A stretch of DNA of 64,000 nt from Micromonospora haikouensis (GTDB lineage Bacteria; Actinomycetota; Actinomycetes; Mycobacteriales; Micromonosporaceae), in the NCBI RefSeq assembly GCF_900091595.1, contig NZ_FMCW01000028.1, forward strand, positions 1 through 64,000, read 5' to 3'. The position numbers were made by a program, and so were the translations under genes. This document shows, one piece after another, positions 27,515-34,610 of this stretch. Every line of letters starts with the position of its first letter. Position 1 is the stretch's first letter. The notes under the pieces were generated by a model that was not told where the DNA came from, searched no databases, and was given only the letters and a program-made list of their open reading frames with translations.

Positions 27515-27757
27515 GTGGCGAAGGATCTGGCTTCGGTGACGGCGGCCTACCGGGCTGCCCAGAACGCCGTGGACGCCGCCAAGGCTCAGGTGCGCACGAG
27601 CCAGGACGCGCTGCGTCAAGCGCGGCGGGACCTCGGCGAAGCGATCGTGGCGGAAGCGCGGGCCGGCACCCGCATGCGGGACCTCGTCGCCGCCACGGGC
27701 CTGTCCCGCGAGTGGATCCGCACCCTCCTGCGCCAGGCAGGCGTGGAGCCAGACTAG
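27515..27757 (+). CDS. Small protein with coiled helix and HTH-like C-terminus
   Basis: An 80-residue protein. Residues 5-50 form a charged helix (YRAAQNAVDAAKAQVRTSQD, then ALRQARRDLGEAIVAEARAG). Residues 51-76 (TRMRDLVAATGLSREWIRTL, then LRQAGV) resemble a helix-turn-helix of the resolvase or sigma-region-4 type. GTG start. It is divergent from the Cys/His-rich gene and could regulate the shared spacer. The family is not named to my knowledge. Confidence 0.65.
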   Translation: MAKDLASVTAAYRAAQNAVDAAKAQVRTSQDALRQARRDLGEAIVAEARAGTRMRDLVAATGLSREWIRTLLRQAGVEPD

Positions 27758-27842
27758 GACTCTTGCCGGGGGCGCGGGAAGAGACACAGCCTGTACCCCG
27801 CGACTACAAGCGCACGGCCTACGCCGACGAGCCGTGACCGGG

Positions 27843-27896
27843 GCAGATCTTGGAAGATTTCGGCCCCTGGAGGGGCCGTCCGCTTCCAAGATCTGC
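27843..27896. repeat. GATC double-stem hairpin E1
   Basis: The outer arms (27843-27856 and 27883-27896) are a perfect 14-bp match beginning GCAGATCTTGGAAG. After 4-base internal loops there is an inner stem CGGCCCC/GGGGCCG (27861-27867 with 27872-27878). It lies in the convergent junction with E2 and may act as a terminator or belong to a repeat family with E2, E3, E5 and E6. Confidence 0.75.
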
Positions 27897-27941
27897 TATT
27901 CGCGGCGTGGTCGGCGGCGTCGAGGCGGGGCAGCGCGGGAA

Positions 27942-28014
27942 GATCGTGCTCGATCGCGGAAAGAGTGGCCTCCGCGCCAGGGTGAGGCCACTCATTCCCT
28001 GATCGAGCGCGATC
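27942..28014. repeat. GATC double-stem hairpin E2
   Basis: Outer arms GATCGTGCTCGATC (27942-27955) and GATCGAGCGCGATC (28001-28014) pair with one mismatch. A symmetric 7-base internal loop follows, then the inner stem GAGTGGCCTC/GAGGCCACTC (27963-27972 with 27984-27993). It lies 37 bases before the stop of the DUF72 gene. Confidence 0.75.
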
Positions 28015-28050
28015 TCGCACCCGTTCCCCGCGCGGGAGACCAGGCCGGCG

Positions 28051-28926
28051 TCAGGGGCCGGCGGCCAGGAGGGACTGGAGGCGCTGGCCGTTGCGCTGGG
28101 CGTAGTCCCGGTAGCAGTTGTTCATGAGCACGTGGGTCTCGCCCGCGTCGTCGGCGAGCGCGCGCAGCTTCGGGGCCCAGTCGCGCAGCTCCCGGTCGGA
28201 GTAGTCGTAGCCGAACTTCTCGTGGATGTCCTTGCTGGTCCACTTGGCACTGTGGCCGTGGAAGCGGACCACGGCCAGGTCGGCGGTGGCCGCCAGCACC
28301 GGCGGCACCGACGAGCGGTGGCCCTGCGGCATGTCCACGCAGACGTACGCCAGCTCGTGCCCACGCAGGAAGCCGAGCGTCTCGTCGCGGTTGTCCCCCG
28401 CGAACCAGGAGGCGTGCCGGAATTCGAACACCGGCCGCAGGGGCGCGCACCGGCGGGCCACCTCCAGCAGGTACTGCTTGTTGTCCCGCTTGATAGTGAA
28501 CCACGGCGGGAACTGGAACAGCAGCGCGCCGAGCCGGCCCGCCTCGACGAGCGGGTCGAGGGCGGACAGGAACCGGGTCCACACCTCCTCGTACGCCTGC
28601 GCGGGCAGGTCGCCGGGGTAGACGTTGCGCTTGTCGGTGTCCGGCCGCAGGTCCTTGTAGAGCGCGGAGACCCGCGTCGGTCGGCCGGTCAGCAGGCTGA
28701 ACGCCTTGACGTTGAAGGTGAACCCGGCCGGGGTGCGCTCGGCCCACAGCCGCGCCGTGCGTTCGGCGGGCGGCGAGTAGTAGGTGGCGTCGACCTCGAC
28801 CAGCGGGAACTGCTTCGCGTAGTACGACAGGCGCTTCTCCGGGTTGTCCGCTGCCTGCGGATACCACCCGGAGTCGAGCAGGGTCCGGTCGGTCCAGGAC
28901 GCGGTGCCCACCTTGATCTCACCCAT
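28051..28926 (-). CDS. DUF72 (YecE-like) family protein
   Basis: A 291-residue TIM-barrel-like protein matching DUF72: IKVGTASWTDRTLLDSGWYP at the start, VEVDATYYSPPAERTARLWA, FTFNVKAFSLLTGR, LGALLFQFPPWFTI, VFEFRHASWF and VVRFHGHSAKW, then MNNCYRDYAQRNGQRLQSLL. These are family hallmarks. The enzymatic role of DUF72 is not settled. It is followed 49 bases later, on the same strand and upstream in transcription order, by a DksA-type gene. A convergent hairpin pair lies past its stop. Confidence 0.93.
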   Translation of the reverse strand: MGEIKVGTASWTDRTLLDSGWYPQAADNPEKRLSYYAKQFPLVEVDATYYSPPAERTARLWAERTPAGFTFNVKAFSLLTGRPTRVSALYKDLRPDTDKRNVYPGDLPAQAYEEVWTRFLSALDPLVEAGRLGALLFQFPPWFTIKRDNKQYLLEVARRCAPLRPVFEFRHASWFAGDNRDETLGFLRGHELAYVCVDMPQGHRSSVPPVLAATADLAVVRFHGHSAKWTSKDIHEKFGYDYSDRELRDWAPKLRALADDAGETHVLMNNCYRDYAQRNGQRLQSLLAAGP

Positions 28927-28975
28927 GGGTGGAGTGCACCGCGTCCGCTACCGACCGGCGACCGGAGGGGGCGCC

Positions 28976-29374
28976 TCAGGCGGCCCGCCGCTCCCGGCTC
29001 TGCTTGCAGGTGACGCAGGCGGTGGCGGAGGGGAAGATCTCCAGCCGTTCCACCGGGATCGGGGCCGAGCAGCCCTCACAGAAGCCGTACGTGCCCTCGT
29101 CGAGCCGGCCCATGGCCCGCTCGAACTGGGCCCGGCGGTCGAGGATGGTGCGCAGCAGCGACTGCGCGGTGTCCCGCTCGGCGGTCTTGGTGCCGCTGTC
29201 GGCCTGGTCGTCGCCGGCGGTGTCGCCGACCTCCACCAGGCGCAGCACCTGGCTCTGCAGCACCGCCTGCTCGTACTCGGCGGAGAGCTCCTCGTAGCGA
29301 GCCCGCAGGGACGCCCGGATCTGGTCGGTGTCCGCCTGCGATCGGCCGGTGGCTACCGTGTCGTGGACGAGCAT
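28976..29374 (-). CDS. TraR/DksA-type C4 zinc-finger protein
   Basis: A 132-residue protein. Helical coiled coil at about 15-90 (YEELSAEYEQAVLQSQVLRL, AQFERAMGRLDEGTYG), then a C4 zinc finger with C99, C102, C120 and C123 (FCEGCSAPIP, ACVTCK). It resembles the DksA/TraR RNA polymerase secondary-channel regulators and the actinobacterial RbpA-unrelated DksA-like group. I chose ATG 29374, preceded by AGGAAAGG; the open frame before it is low-complexity. Its exact partner is unproven. Confidence 0.88.
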   Translation of the reverse strand: MLVHDTVATGRSQADTDQIRASLRARYEELSAEYEQAVLQSQVLRLVEVGDTAGDDQADSGTKTAERDTAQSLLRTILDRRAQFERAMGRLDEGTYGFCEGCSAPIPVERLEIFPSATACVTCKQSRERRAA

Positions 29375-29563
29375 CGCTGCCTGCCTTTCCTGGCTGGTGC
29401 GCCGGGGTGGTGCCCGGCCCGGTCGCTGCGTGAGGCGGGTGGAGATCACTCGCGCTCTGTGAGCCGGGCGATTACCCCGAGTGTGGTCGCGCCAAACCAC
29501 CGAATTCTGGAATCTCCGGCCCGCCTCCCGGGGCGGCGCCCCAGGGGGCGTGCGGCCCCGGGG

Positions 29564-30202
29564 TCACCGGGCGGCGTCCGGCTCCACGAGGGCGGGGTGG
29601 CGGGGGTCGTCGATGCGCACCACCACGTCGGCGAAGCCGGCCGGGGCGACCTCCTCGGCGTAGCGGGCGAAGGCCGGCAGCGTCCAGCGCAGCGCGGGGT
29701 CGGTGCGCCGGGCCAGGGCGGCCGGGGAGAGTTCCAGGTGCACGGCGAGGTCGACGGGGAGCCCGCCGCCGAGCAGGAGCGCCCCGCTGACGAGGACGAC
29801 GCCGTGGGGCGGCAGCGTGACGTAGCCGGCCCGGCTGGCCCGGTCGGTGCGGGGGTCCCAGAGGGACGGCAGGATCCGGCCCGAGCCGCCGGGCCCCGCC
29901 GGGTCGAGGACCTCGCGGCGCAGGCCGGGCTCGTCGACCCACCCCTCGTAGTAGGCGTCGGGATTGGTCCGGCCGAACTCCAGCCGCACGGAGGCCGGAC
30001 GGAGGAAGTCCGCGGCCCGCACGTGCAGCACGGGGCGGCCGAGGGCGCGCAGCGGGTCGACCAGCGCGGCGGCCAGTTCGTCGGGGCCCGCCGCCGGGGC
30101 GCCGTCCACCGCGACACGCAGCCGGCCGGGCGGGTCGGCGGCGACGAGCCGCTCGGTCAGCTCGGTGACGAGCCGCTCGGGGGTGATGGGGCGCACGCGC
30201 AT
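29564..30202 (-). CDS. Uridine-kinase-like protein with degenerate P-loop
   Basis: A 212-residue protein with the layout of the actinobacterial uridine kinase-like family: RLRVAVDGAPAAGPDELAAA in the P-loop position, VLHVRAADFLRPASVRLEFG, TNPDAYYEGWVDEPGLRREV, and YVTLPPHGVVLVSGALLLGG. The expected GxxGxGK(S/T) is replaced by GAPAAGP, without Lys or Ser/Thr, so phosphoryl transfer is doubtful. It may bind nucleotide or sugar without catalysis. The start is MRVRPITPER at 30202; upstream frame is low-complexity. Confidence 0.75.
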   Translation of the reverse strand: MRVRPITPERLVTELTERLVAADPPGRLRVAVDGAPAAGPDELAAALVDPLRALGRPVLHVRAADFLRPASVRLEFGRTNPDAYYEGWVDEPGLRREVLDPAGPGGSGRILPSLWDPRTDRASRAGYVTLPPHGVVLVSGALLLGGGLPVDLAVHLELSPAALARRTDPALRWTLPAFARYAEEVAPAGFADVVVRIDDPRHPALVEPDAAR

Positions 30203-30282
30203 CCGACCATCGTGCCCGGTCGTCGGGCGCGACGCGGGCCGGGCGGCGGGGCCGGCGCTGACGGGCCCGGCCGGTGGGGTCG

Positions 30283-30888
30283 TCAGCCGCTGCGGTCGAT
30301 GGTCACCCGGGCGTCGTCGGCGAGCCGGTAGCCGACGCCGTAGACGGTGGTGACCAGCGGCACGTCCACGCCGACCTTGCCGCGCAGCCGGCGCACGTGC
30401 ACGTCGACGGTGCGGACCCCGGCGTGTTCGTAGCCCCAGACGGCGTTGAGCAGTTGCAGCCGGGTGAACACCCGCCGGGGGTGGGCGACCAGGTGCAGCA
30501 GGAGGTCGAACTCCAGCCGGGTCAGGGGCAGCGGCTCGTTGTCGCGCAGCACCGACCGGGACGACGCCAGGATGTGCAGCGCCGGGATGGTCGGGGCCAG
30601 GGGACGCGGCGGCGTGCGCCCGGCGGGCACCTGGTCGGGCCGCCGTTCGGGAGCGGGGCCGGCGGTGACGACCCCCTCGCCCCGCTCCAGCATCTCGCGG
30701 GCCGCGTCGAGCAGGCGGCGGGCCGCCGGGGTCAGGGTCTCCTCGGCCACGAGCGGGATGCTGAGGGTCACGGTGAGCACGGGCGTGGTGCCGTTGACGG
30801 GACGGCGCTGACCGCCGGGGGGCCGACCGGGAACCGCGGGTTGGGACGTATGCCATCCGGCGCGCGGCGATGCGGGGCTGACCGACAT
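30283..30888 (-). CDS. OmpR-type winged-helix regulator lacking a receiver domain (paralogue 1)
   Basis: A 201-residue protein. The C-terminal 100 residues are a clear OmpR/PhoB DNA-binding domain (PLTRLEFDLLLHLVAHPRRV, FTRLQLLNAVWGYEHAGVRT, VDVHVRRLRGKVGVDVPLVT, TVYGVGYRL). Residues 38-75 form a small conserved-looking segment (LTVTLSIPLVAEETLTPAAR, then AREMLERGEGVV) that is also present in its neighbour. No phospho-acceptor receiver is present, so a two-component partner is unlikely. Start ATG 30888 follows a perfect AAGGAGG. Paralogous to the gene at 31220. Confidence 0.88.
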   Translation of the reverse strand: MSVSPASPRAGWHTSQPAVPGRPPGGQRRPVNGTTPVLTVTLSIPLVAEETLTPAARRLLDAAREMLERGEGVVTAGPAPERRPDQVPAGRTPPRPLAPTIPALHILASSRSVLRDNEPLPLTRLEFDLLLHLVAHPRRVFTRLQLLNAVWGYEHAGVRTVDVHVRRLRGKVGVDVPLVTTVYGVGYRLADDARVTIDRSG

Positions 30889-31219
30889 GGTCCTCCTTGG
30901 CTGGTCCGGGTATCTCCCCACGGCCCGGGACGCCGCTGCATCGATGCTTCCCGGCGCCCACCTGGCGGTCAAGGGGCGGCTACGTTGCATGAATGTGACA
31001 ATTGACGAACACATCGGAGCCGGATGCTCGCTCTGCGTACGAGGCCTGATGATTACAGCAGAGTCACCATGATCGTGGGAGACGGGGGGGTACCCGCGCG
31101 GCCCGCCGTTCGCGCTCGGGCCGCAGGGTGACCGGCCAGGCGGCGCAGACGTCCGACACGCGGACGCGGCGCACCCCGGAGCCGGGGTGCGCCGCGTCGC
31201 CGGCTGCGCGGCGGACGTC
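30889..31219. other. 331-bp intergenic region with terminator and AT-richer stretch
   Basis: Holds the strong hairpin at 31163-31198 behind the upstream paralogue and an unusually AT-rich stretch at about 30985-31075 (TGTGACAATTGACGAACAC and GATTACAGCAGAG), which probably contains the promoter of the winged-helix gene starting at 30888. No additional gene is supported. Confidence 0.5.
31163..31198 (-). terminator. 17-bp hairpin after the second winged-helix gene
   Basis: Arms 31163-31179 and 31182-31198 pair perfectly with a two-base loop, 22 bases past the stop of the gene ending at 31220. Confidence 0.8.
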
Positions 31220-31927
31220 TCAGCGGTGCGGGTCGACGCTGACCCGCGCCTCGTCGGCGAGCCGGTAGCCGACCCCGTAGACGGTGGTGACCAACGGGGT
31301 GGCGGCGCCGAGCTTCGCGCGCAGCCGTCGGACGTGGACGTCGACGGTGCGGGCGATGGCGTGCTCGTAGCCCCAGACGTTGCTGAGCAGCTGCAACCGG
31401 GTGAAGACGCGGCGGGGGTGCTCGGCCAGGAAGTGCAACAGGTCGAACTCGATGCGGGTCAGCGGGATGACGCGGGGGCCCTGCCGCACCACCCGCGAGG
31501 CGGCCAGGATGCGTACCTCCTCGGGGTCCTCGGGGGGCGGCGGGGCGGCGGCGGAGACCCGGGGCACGAGCGGTCGCGGCCCCGCCGGGTCGGCCTGTGC
31601 CGACCGGAACTCGACCGGGCGGGGCCGGCGCTCCGCCGGGGCCCACGGCTCCGGTGCGCGGCGGCCCTGTTCCGTGGAGCCCGCCAGCAGCGTGCCCTCG
31701 CCGGACTCGGCCAGCTCCCCCAGCAGCTCGACCAGCCGGGCGAGGCGGGGCGTCAGCTGGCCGGGGGCGAGTTCGACGGTGACGGTCAGTGTCGGCACGG
31801 ACCGGGCGTGTCCCGGCGACGGGACCCGGTCGACCCGGCCTGCCGGCGCGCGGTCGGGGCGGCACTGGGGGGCCCGCTCGGCCCGGCCCGGCGGGTGGGG
31901 GCGCGAGGAGATGGCGACGACGGACAT
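31220..31927 (-). CDS. OmpR-type winged-helix regulator lacking a receiver domain (paralogue 2)
   Basis: A 235-residue protein with the same build as its neighbour: disordered Arg/Pro-rich N-terminus, a short LTVTVELAPGQLTPRLARLV plus LGELAESGEGTLLAGS segment at about 47-83, a Pro-rich linker, and an OmpR-type domain (IPLTRIEFDLLHFLAEHPRR, FTRLQLLSNVWGYEHAIART, VDVHVRRLRAKLG, TTVYGVGYRLADE). The DNA-reading helices of the two are close to identical, so they may bind the same sites. ATG at 31927 is preceded by TGAGGAGG. The rhodanese-CDO pair lies just upstream on the same strand. Confidence 0.88.
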   Translation of the reverse strand: MSVVAISSRPHPPGRAERAPQCRPDRAPAGRVDRVPSPGHARSVPTLTVTVELAPGQLTPRLARLVELLGELAESGEGTLLAGSTEQGRRAPEPWAPAERRPRPVEFRSAQADPAGPRPLVPRVSAAAPPPPEDPEEVRILAASRVVRQGPRVIPLTRIEFDLLHFLAEHPRRVFTRLQLLSNVWGYEHAIARTVDVHVRRLRAKLGAATPLVTTVYGVGYRLADEARVSVDPHR

Positions 31928-31979
31928 GGTGCCTCCTCAGATGGCGGTGCCGACCGCCGCGTCCGGTGGGGCGCGGCGG

Positions 31980-32477
31980 TCAGTGGTGCGCCCGGCCGGC
32001 GGTCACCGGCGGCGCGACGGACGGGGAACGGGGCGGGGGCGTGGGGCCGAGCGTGGGCAGGCCGGCGATGCGCCAGGCGGCGAAGCCGCCGACGACGTCG
32101 GTGGCGCGGTGCAGGCCGATGTCCTGGAGCGCGGCGGCGGCGAGCGAGGAGGTGTAGCCCTCCTGGCACAGCACCACCACGGGCACGTCGTAGCCGACGG
32201 CCTGGGGCAGCCGGGCCGCGCACCGGGGGTCGAAGCGCCACTCGAGCACGTTGCGCTCGATCGCCAGCGCGCCGGGCACCGTGCCGTGCGCGGCGCGCTG
32301 CGCGGCCGGCCGGATGTCGACCAGCAGGGCGCCCTCGCGGTACGCCAGGTGCGCCTGCTCGGGGTCGAGCCGCCGCAGCCGGGAGCGCGCCTCGGCGAGG
32401 ATCTCGTCGATGCCCCGGGAGCCGGGGGGCGGCACGGGCCGTGGACAGCTCTCGGCGCGGGCGGGGTGGTGCGGCAT
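31980..32477 (-). CDS. Rhodanese-like sulfurtransferase
   Basis: A 165-residue single-domain rhodanese. RGIDEILAEARSRLRRLDPE leads into LLVDIRPAAQRAAHGTVPGA and the active loop VVVLCQEGYTSSLAA with catalytic Cys104, then ATDVVGGFAAWRIAGLPTL. It would carry a Cys persulfide and transfer sulfur to a thiophilic acceptor. It lies 38 bases downstream of a cysteine dioxygenase-like gene on the same strand, an association that recurs in persulfide or thiol oxidation. Start ATG 32477 follows GGAAGGA. Confidence 0.92.
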   Translation of the reverse strand: MPHHPARAESCPRPVPPPGSRGIDEILAEARSRLRRLDPEQAHLAYREGALLVDIRPAAQRAAHGTVPGALAIERNVLEWRFDPRCAARLPQAVGYDVPVVVLCQEGYTSSLAAAALQDIGLHRATDVVGGFAAWRIAGLPTLGPTPPPRSPSVAPPVTAGRAHH

Positions 32478-32515
32478 GATCGGGTCCTTCCAGGGAGTCG
32501 AGGTGGTCAACGATG

Positions 32516-32977
32516 TCACCACGCGACGCCGGCCTCGGCGACCTCGGCCACCCGCAGCAGGCCGTCGACGAGGCGGTAGCGGGTCATCCGGGTCAACGCG
32601 GGACGGTAGACGTGCACGCTGACCGCCGGCTGGTCGTCGCGGTTGGTGACCACGTGCACGTGGCGGGCGCCGAAGCGGCGGCCGGCCCCGGCGGCGAGGC
32701 GGTGCGGGCGCAGCCGACCGCCGCTGACGGTCTCCTCGGTGAGGACGCCGTCCACGACCAGGAAGGCCCCGGAGGAGCCGCCGTGGTCGTGCAGGTCGGT
32801 GCCCTGGCCGGGAAGCCAGCTCAGCGCCCAGACCTCGTGGTCGGCGGCGACCGCGAGGCGCGCGTACCACCGGTGTTCGGGGTGGAAGCGCAGCGGCACC
32901 GACCAGCCGGCCGGGTCGGCGGCGTACCGGGCGGCGACGGCGAGCAGGTCGGGCTCGGGACGGCGGCTGACTACCAT
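32516..32977 (-). CDS. Cysteine dioxygenase-family cupin
   Basis: A 153-residue cupin of the type-I cysteine dioxygenase family. The non-haem iron ligands are visible as H63-x-H65 (TDLHDHGGSSGAF) with a late His in RFGARHVHVV. RWYARLAVAADHEVWALSWL precedes them. It is expected to oxidise cysteine or a related thiol to the sulfinate. The start MVVSRRPEPD at 32977 follows GAGGT; an upstream in-frame start at 33070 is less likely. Its promoter region (about 33020-33055) is sharply AT-rich. Forms an operon with the rhodanese. Confidence 0.88.
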   Translation of the reverse strand: MVVSRRPEPDLLAVAARYAADPAGWSVPLRFHPEHRWYARLAVAADHEVWALSWLPGQGTDLHDHGGSSGAFLVVDGVLTEETVSGGRLRPHRLAAGAGRRFGARHVHVVTNRDDQPAVSVHVYRPALTRMTRYRLVDGLLRVAEVAEAGVAW

Positions 32978-33021
32978 GCGGGACCTCACGGGATCGGTGC
33001 GGAGCGTGCGACCACCAGCAT

Positions 33022-33055
33022 AGGAGGTAAAGCCTATAGGTTTAGTAGGTAATAC
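33022..33055. promoter_or_regulatory. AT-rich palindromic promoter region of the cysteine dioxygenase-rhodanese operon
   Basis: GGTAAAGCCTATAGGTTTAG contains CCTATAGG (33033-33040) inside a near-palindrome and is followed by TAGTAGGTAATACC. This AT-rich block stands out from a 73% GC background. The layout is suggestive of an Rrf2/CymR-like or other sulfur-responsive operator, but the assignment is speculative. Confidence 0.35.
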
Positions 33056-33091
33056 CACATGCTGGGACATCCCGTGACCTCGACGCGCGCC

Positions 33092-33475
33092 TCAGCGGCG
33101 CACCGGCGGCTCCACCCGGTAGCCCGGCACCGACGGCCAGCGCACGGTCAGCAGCACCGACTCGCGCTCGGCGCACCAGGAGTGGTCCACGCCCCGCCCC
33201 CACACCACGTAGTCACCCGGCTCGGCGAGCAGCACCGTGCGGTCCGGCAGCTCGACCCGGAACCGGCCGCCGCTGACCAGCACCAGCAGCGCCGTGCGCC
33301 GTTCGTCGGTGGCCCACCGCGAGCGGGCCTCCCCCGCCGCGTGCACGCCCCACTTCACCTCCACGTCGCCGCTGCGCCGCGGATCGCCCTCCGGCATGAA
33401 GTGGCCCAGCAGCCAGCCGCCCTCCCGGGGGCCGTCCACGTCCGCCTTGCCCACGTACACCCTGTCGTCGCCCAT
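33092..33475 (-). CDS. Cupin-fold protein (often misnamed signal peptidase I)
   Basis: A 127-residue protein. GWLLGHFMPEGDPRRSGDVE and VKWGVHAAGEARSRWATDER precede a small cupin core (LLVLVSGGRFRVEL, LAEPGDYVVWGRGVDHSWCA). Homologues in actinobacteria are sometimes annotated signal peptidase I, but no Ser/Lys dyad or membrane segment is present, so a small-molecule or metal-binding cupin is the better reading. Function unknown. It is on the same strand as the CDO-rhodanese pair but separated by 114 bases that hold their promoter. Confidence 0.75.
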   Translation of the reverse strand: MGDDRVYVGKADVDGPREGGWLLGHFMPEGDPRRSGDVEVKWGVHAAGEARSRWATDERRTALLVLVSGGRFRVELPDRTVLLAEPGDYVVWGRGVDHSWCAERESVLLTVRWPSVPGYRVEPPVRR

Positions 33476-33567
33476 CGCCCCTCCCGCGCCGGCCCGGCAA
33501 GCTACCAGGCGACGCGCCGGCCCCGCTCGCGGCGCGCTGGCCGCGCCCGGCCGGGTATACAGGGTCG

Positions 33568-34518
33568 GTGGACGATTCCCTACCCGAACAGATGCGCGCG
33601 GCCGGCACCGCGTTGCTCGGCGCGCTGGACGAGTCGGCGCGGGCCCGCGCCACGCACCGGTTCGACGACGACGGGGCCCGGCGGTGGCTGGAGTACCGTC
33701 CCCGGCCGCGCCCCGGGGTGTGCCTGGCCGACCTGGACCGCGCCGGCCGCAAGGCCGCACACCGGCTGCTGGCCACGGCCCTGAGCCCGGCGGCGTACGC
33801 GCAGGCGATGGCCGTCGTCGCGCTGGAGGAGGTGCTCGACCGGGCCGAGGGCTGGCGGCGCGGGCGGCACAGCGGCGACTACTGGGTGGCGGTCTTCGGC
33901 GACCCGGCCCGCGACGACCGGTGGGCCTGGCGGTTCGAGGGGCACCACCTGTCGGTGAGCATGACCGTGGTCGACGACCAGGTCTCCCCCGCGCCCGTCT
34001 TCCTCGGCGCGAACCCGGCCGCCGTCCGGCACGCCGGGCACCCGGTGTCCCGGCCGCTCGGGGTCGAGGAGGACCTGGGGCGGGCCCTGCTCGACGCCAT
34101 CGGTCCGGCGGGACGGGCGGCGGCGATCGTCGCCGACGACGCCCCCGCCGACATCGTCAGCGCCACCCGTCCCCGCGTCGCCGGGCAGATCGCGCCACTG
34201 GGGGTGCCCGCCGACCGGCTCGGCCCCACCGGCCGGGCCCTGCTGGACCAGCTCGTCGCCGTGTACCTGGACCGGTTGCCGCCGCAGTTGGCCGCCCGGG
34301 AGGCCCGCCGGCTCGCCGGCGGGCCGCTGCACTTCGCCTGGGCCGGCCCCACCGGGCCCGGGCAGCGCCACTACTACCGGGTGCAGGGCGACGACCTGCT
34401 GATCGAGTACGACAACACGGCCGACGACGGCAACCACGCCCACACCGTGCTGCGCCGCCCGGCCAGCGACTTCGGCGCGGACGTGCTCGCCGCGCACCAC
34501 GCCGAGGCGCACGGCTGA
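33568..34518 (+). CDS. DUF3500 domain protein
   Basis: A 316-residue protein matching DUF3500: WLEYRPRPRPGVCLADLDRA, LATALSPAAYAQAMAVVALE, the hallmark YWVAVFGDPARDDRWAWRFE followed by GHHLSVSMTVVDD, and near the C-terminus YYRVQGDDLLIEYDNTADDG with NHAHTVLRR. The three His-rich stretches suggest a metal site. The function of the family is not established. GTG start at 33568. It is divergent from the cupin gene and convergent with a methyltransferase gene; a hairpin lies between the two stops. Confidence 0.9.
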   Translation: MDDSLPEQMRAAGTALLGALDESARARATHRFDDDGARRWLEYRPRPRPGVCLADLDRAGRKAAHRLLATALSPAAYAQAMAVVALEEVLDRAEGWRRGRHSGDYWVAVFGDPARDDRWAWRFEGHHLSVSMTVVDDQVSPAPVFLGANPAAVRHAGHPVSRPLGVEEDLGRALLDAIGPAGRAAAIVADDAPADIVSATRPRVAGQIAPLGVPADRLGPTGRALLDQLVAVYLDRLPPQLAAREARRLAGGPLHFAWAGPTGPGQRHYYRVQGDDLLIEYDNTADDGNHAHTVLRRPASDFGADVLAAHHAEAHG

Positions 34519-34568
34519 CCGGAGCCACGCCGACCGCGGGCAGGGGCACCGCGGCGGTCCCCACGGTC

Positions 34569-34601
34569 CCCACGGCCGGCGCGGGCGACGCCGGCCGTGG
34601 G
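34569..34601. terminator. 13-bp hairpin between convergent genes
   Basis: Arms 34569-34581 and 34589-34601 pair perfectly with a 7-base loop between the DUF3500 gene and the methyltransferase gene. Confidence 0.75.
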
Positions 34602-34610
34602 TCGGCCGGC

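Noticed and set aside
33092..33475. Signal peptidase I annotation commonly given to homologues
   Set aside because: No membrane helix and no Ser/Lys catalytic pair; the core is a cupin.
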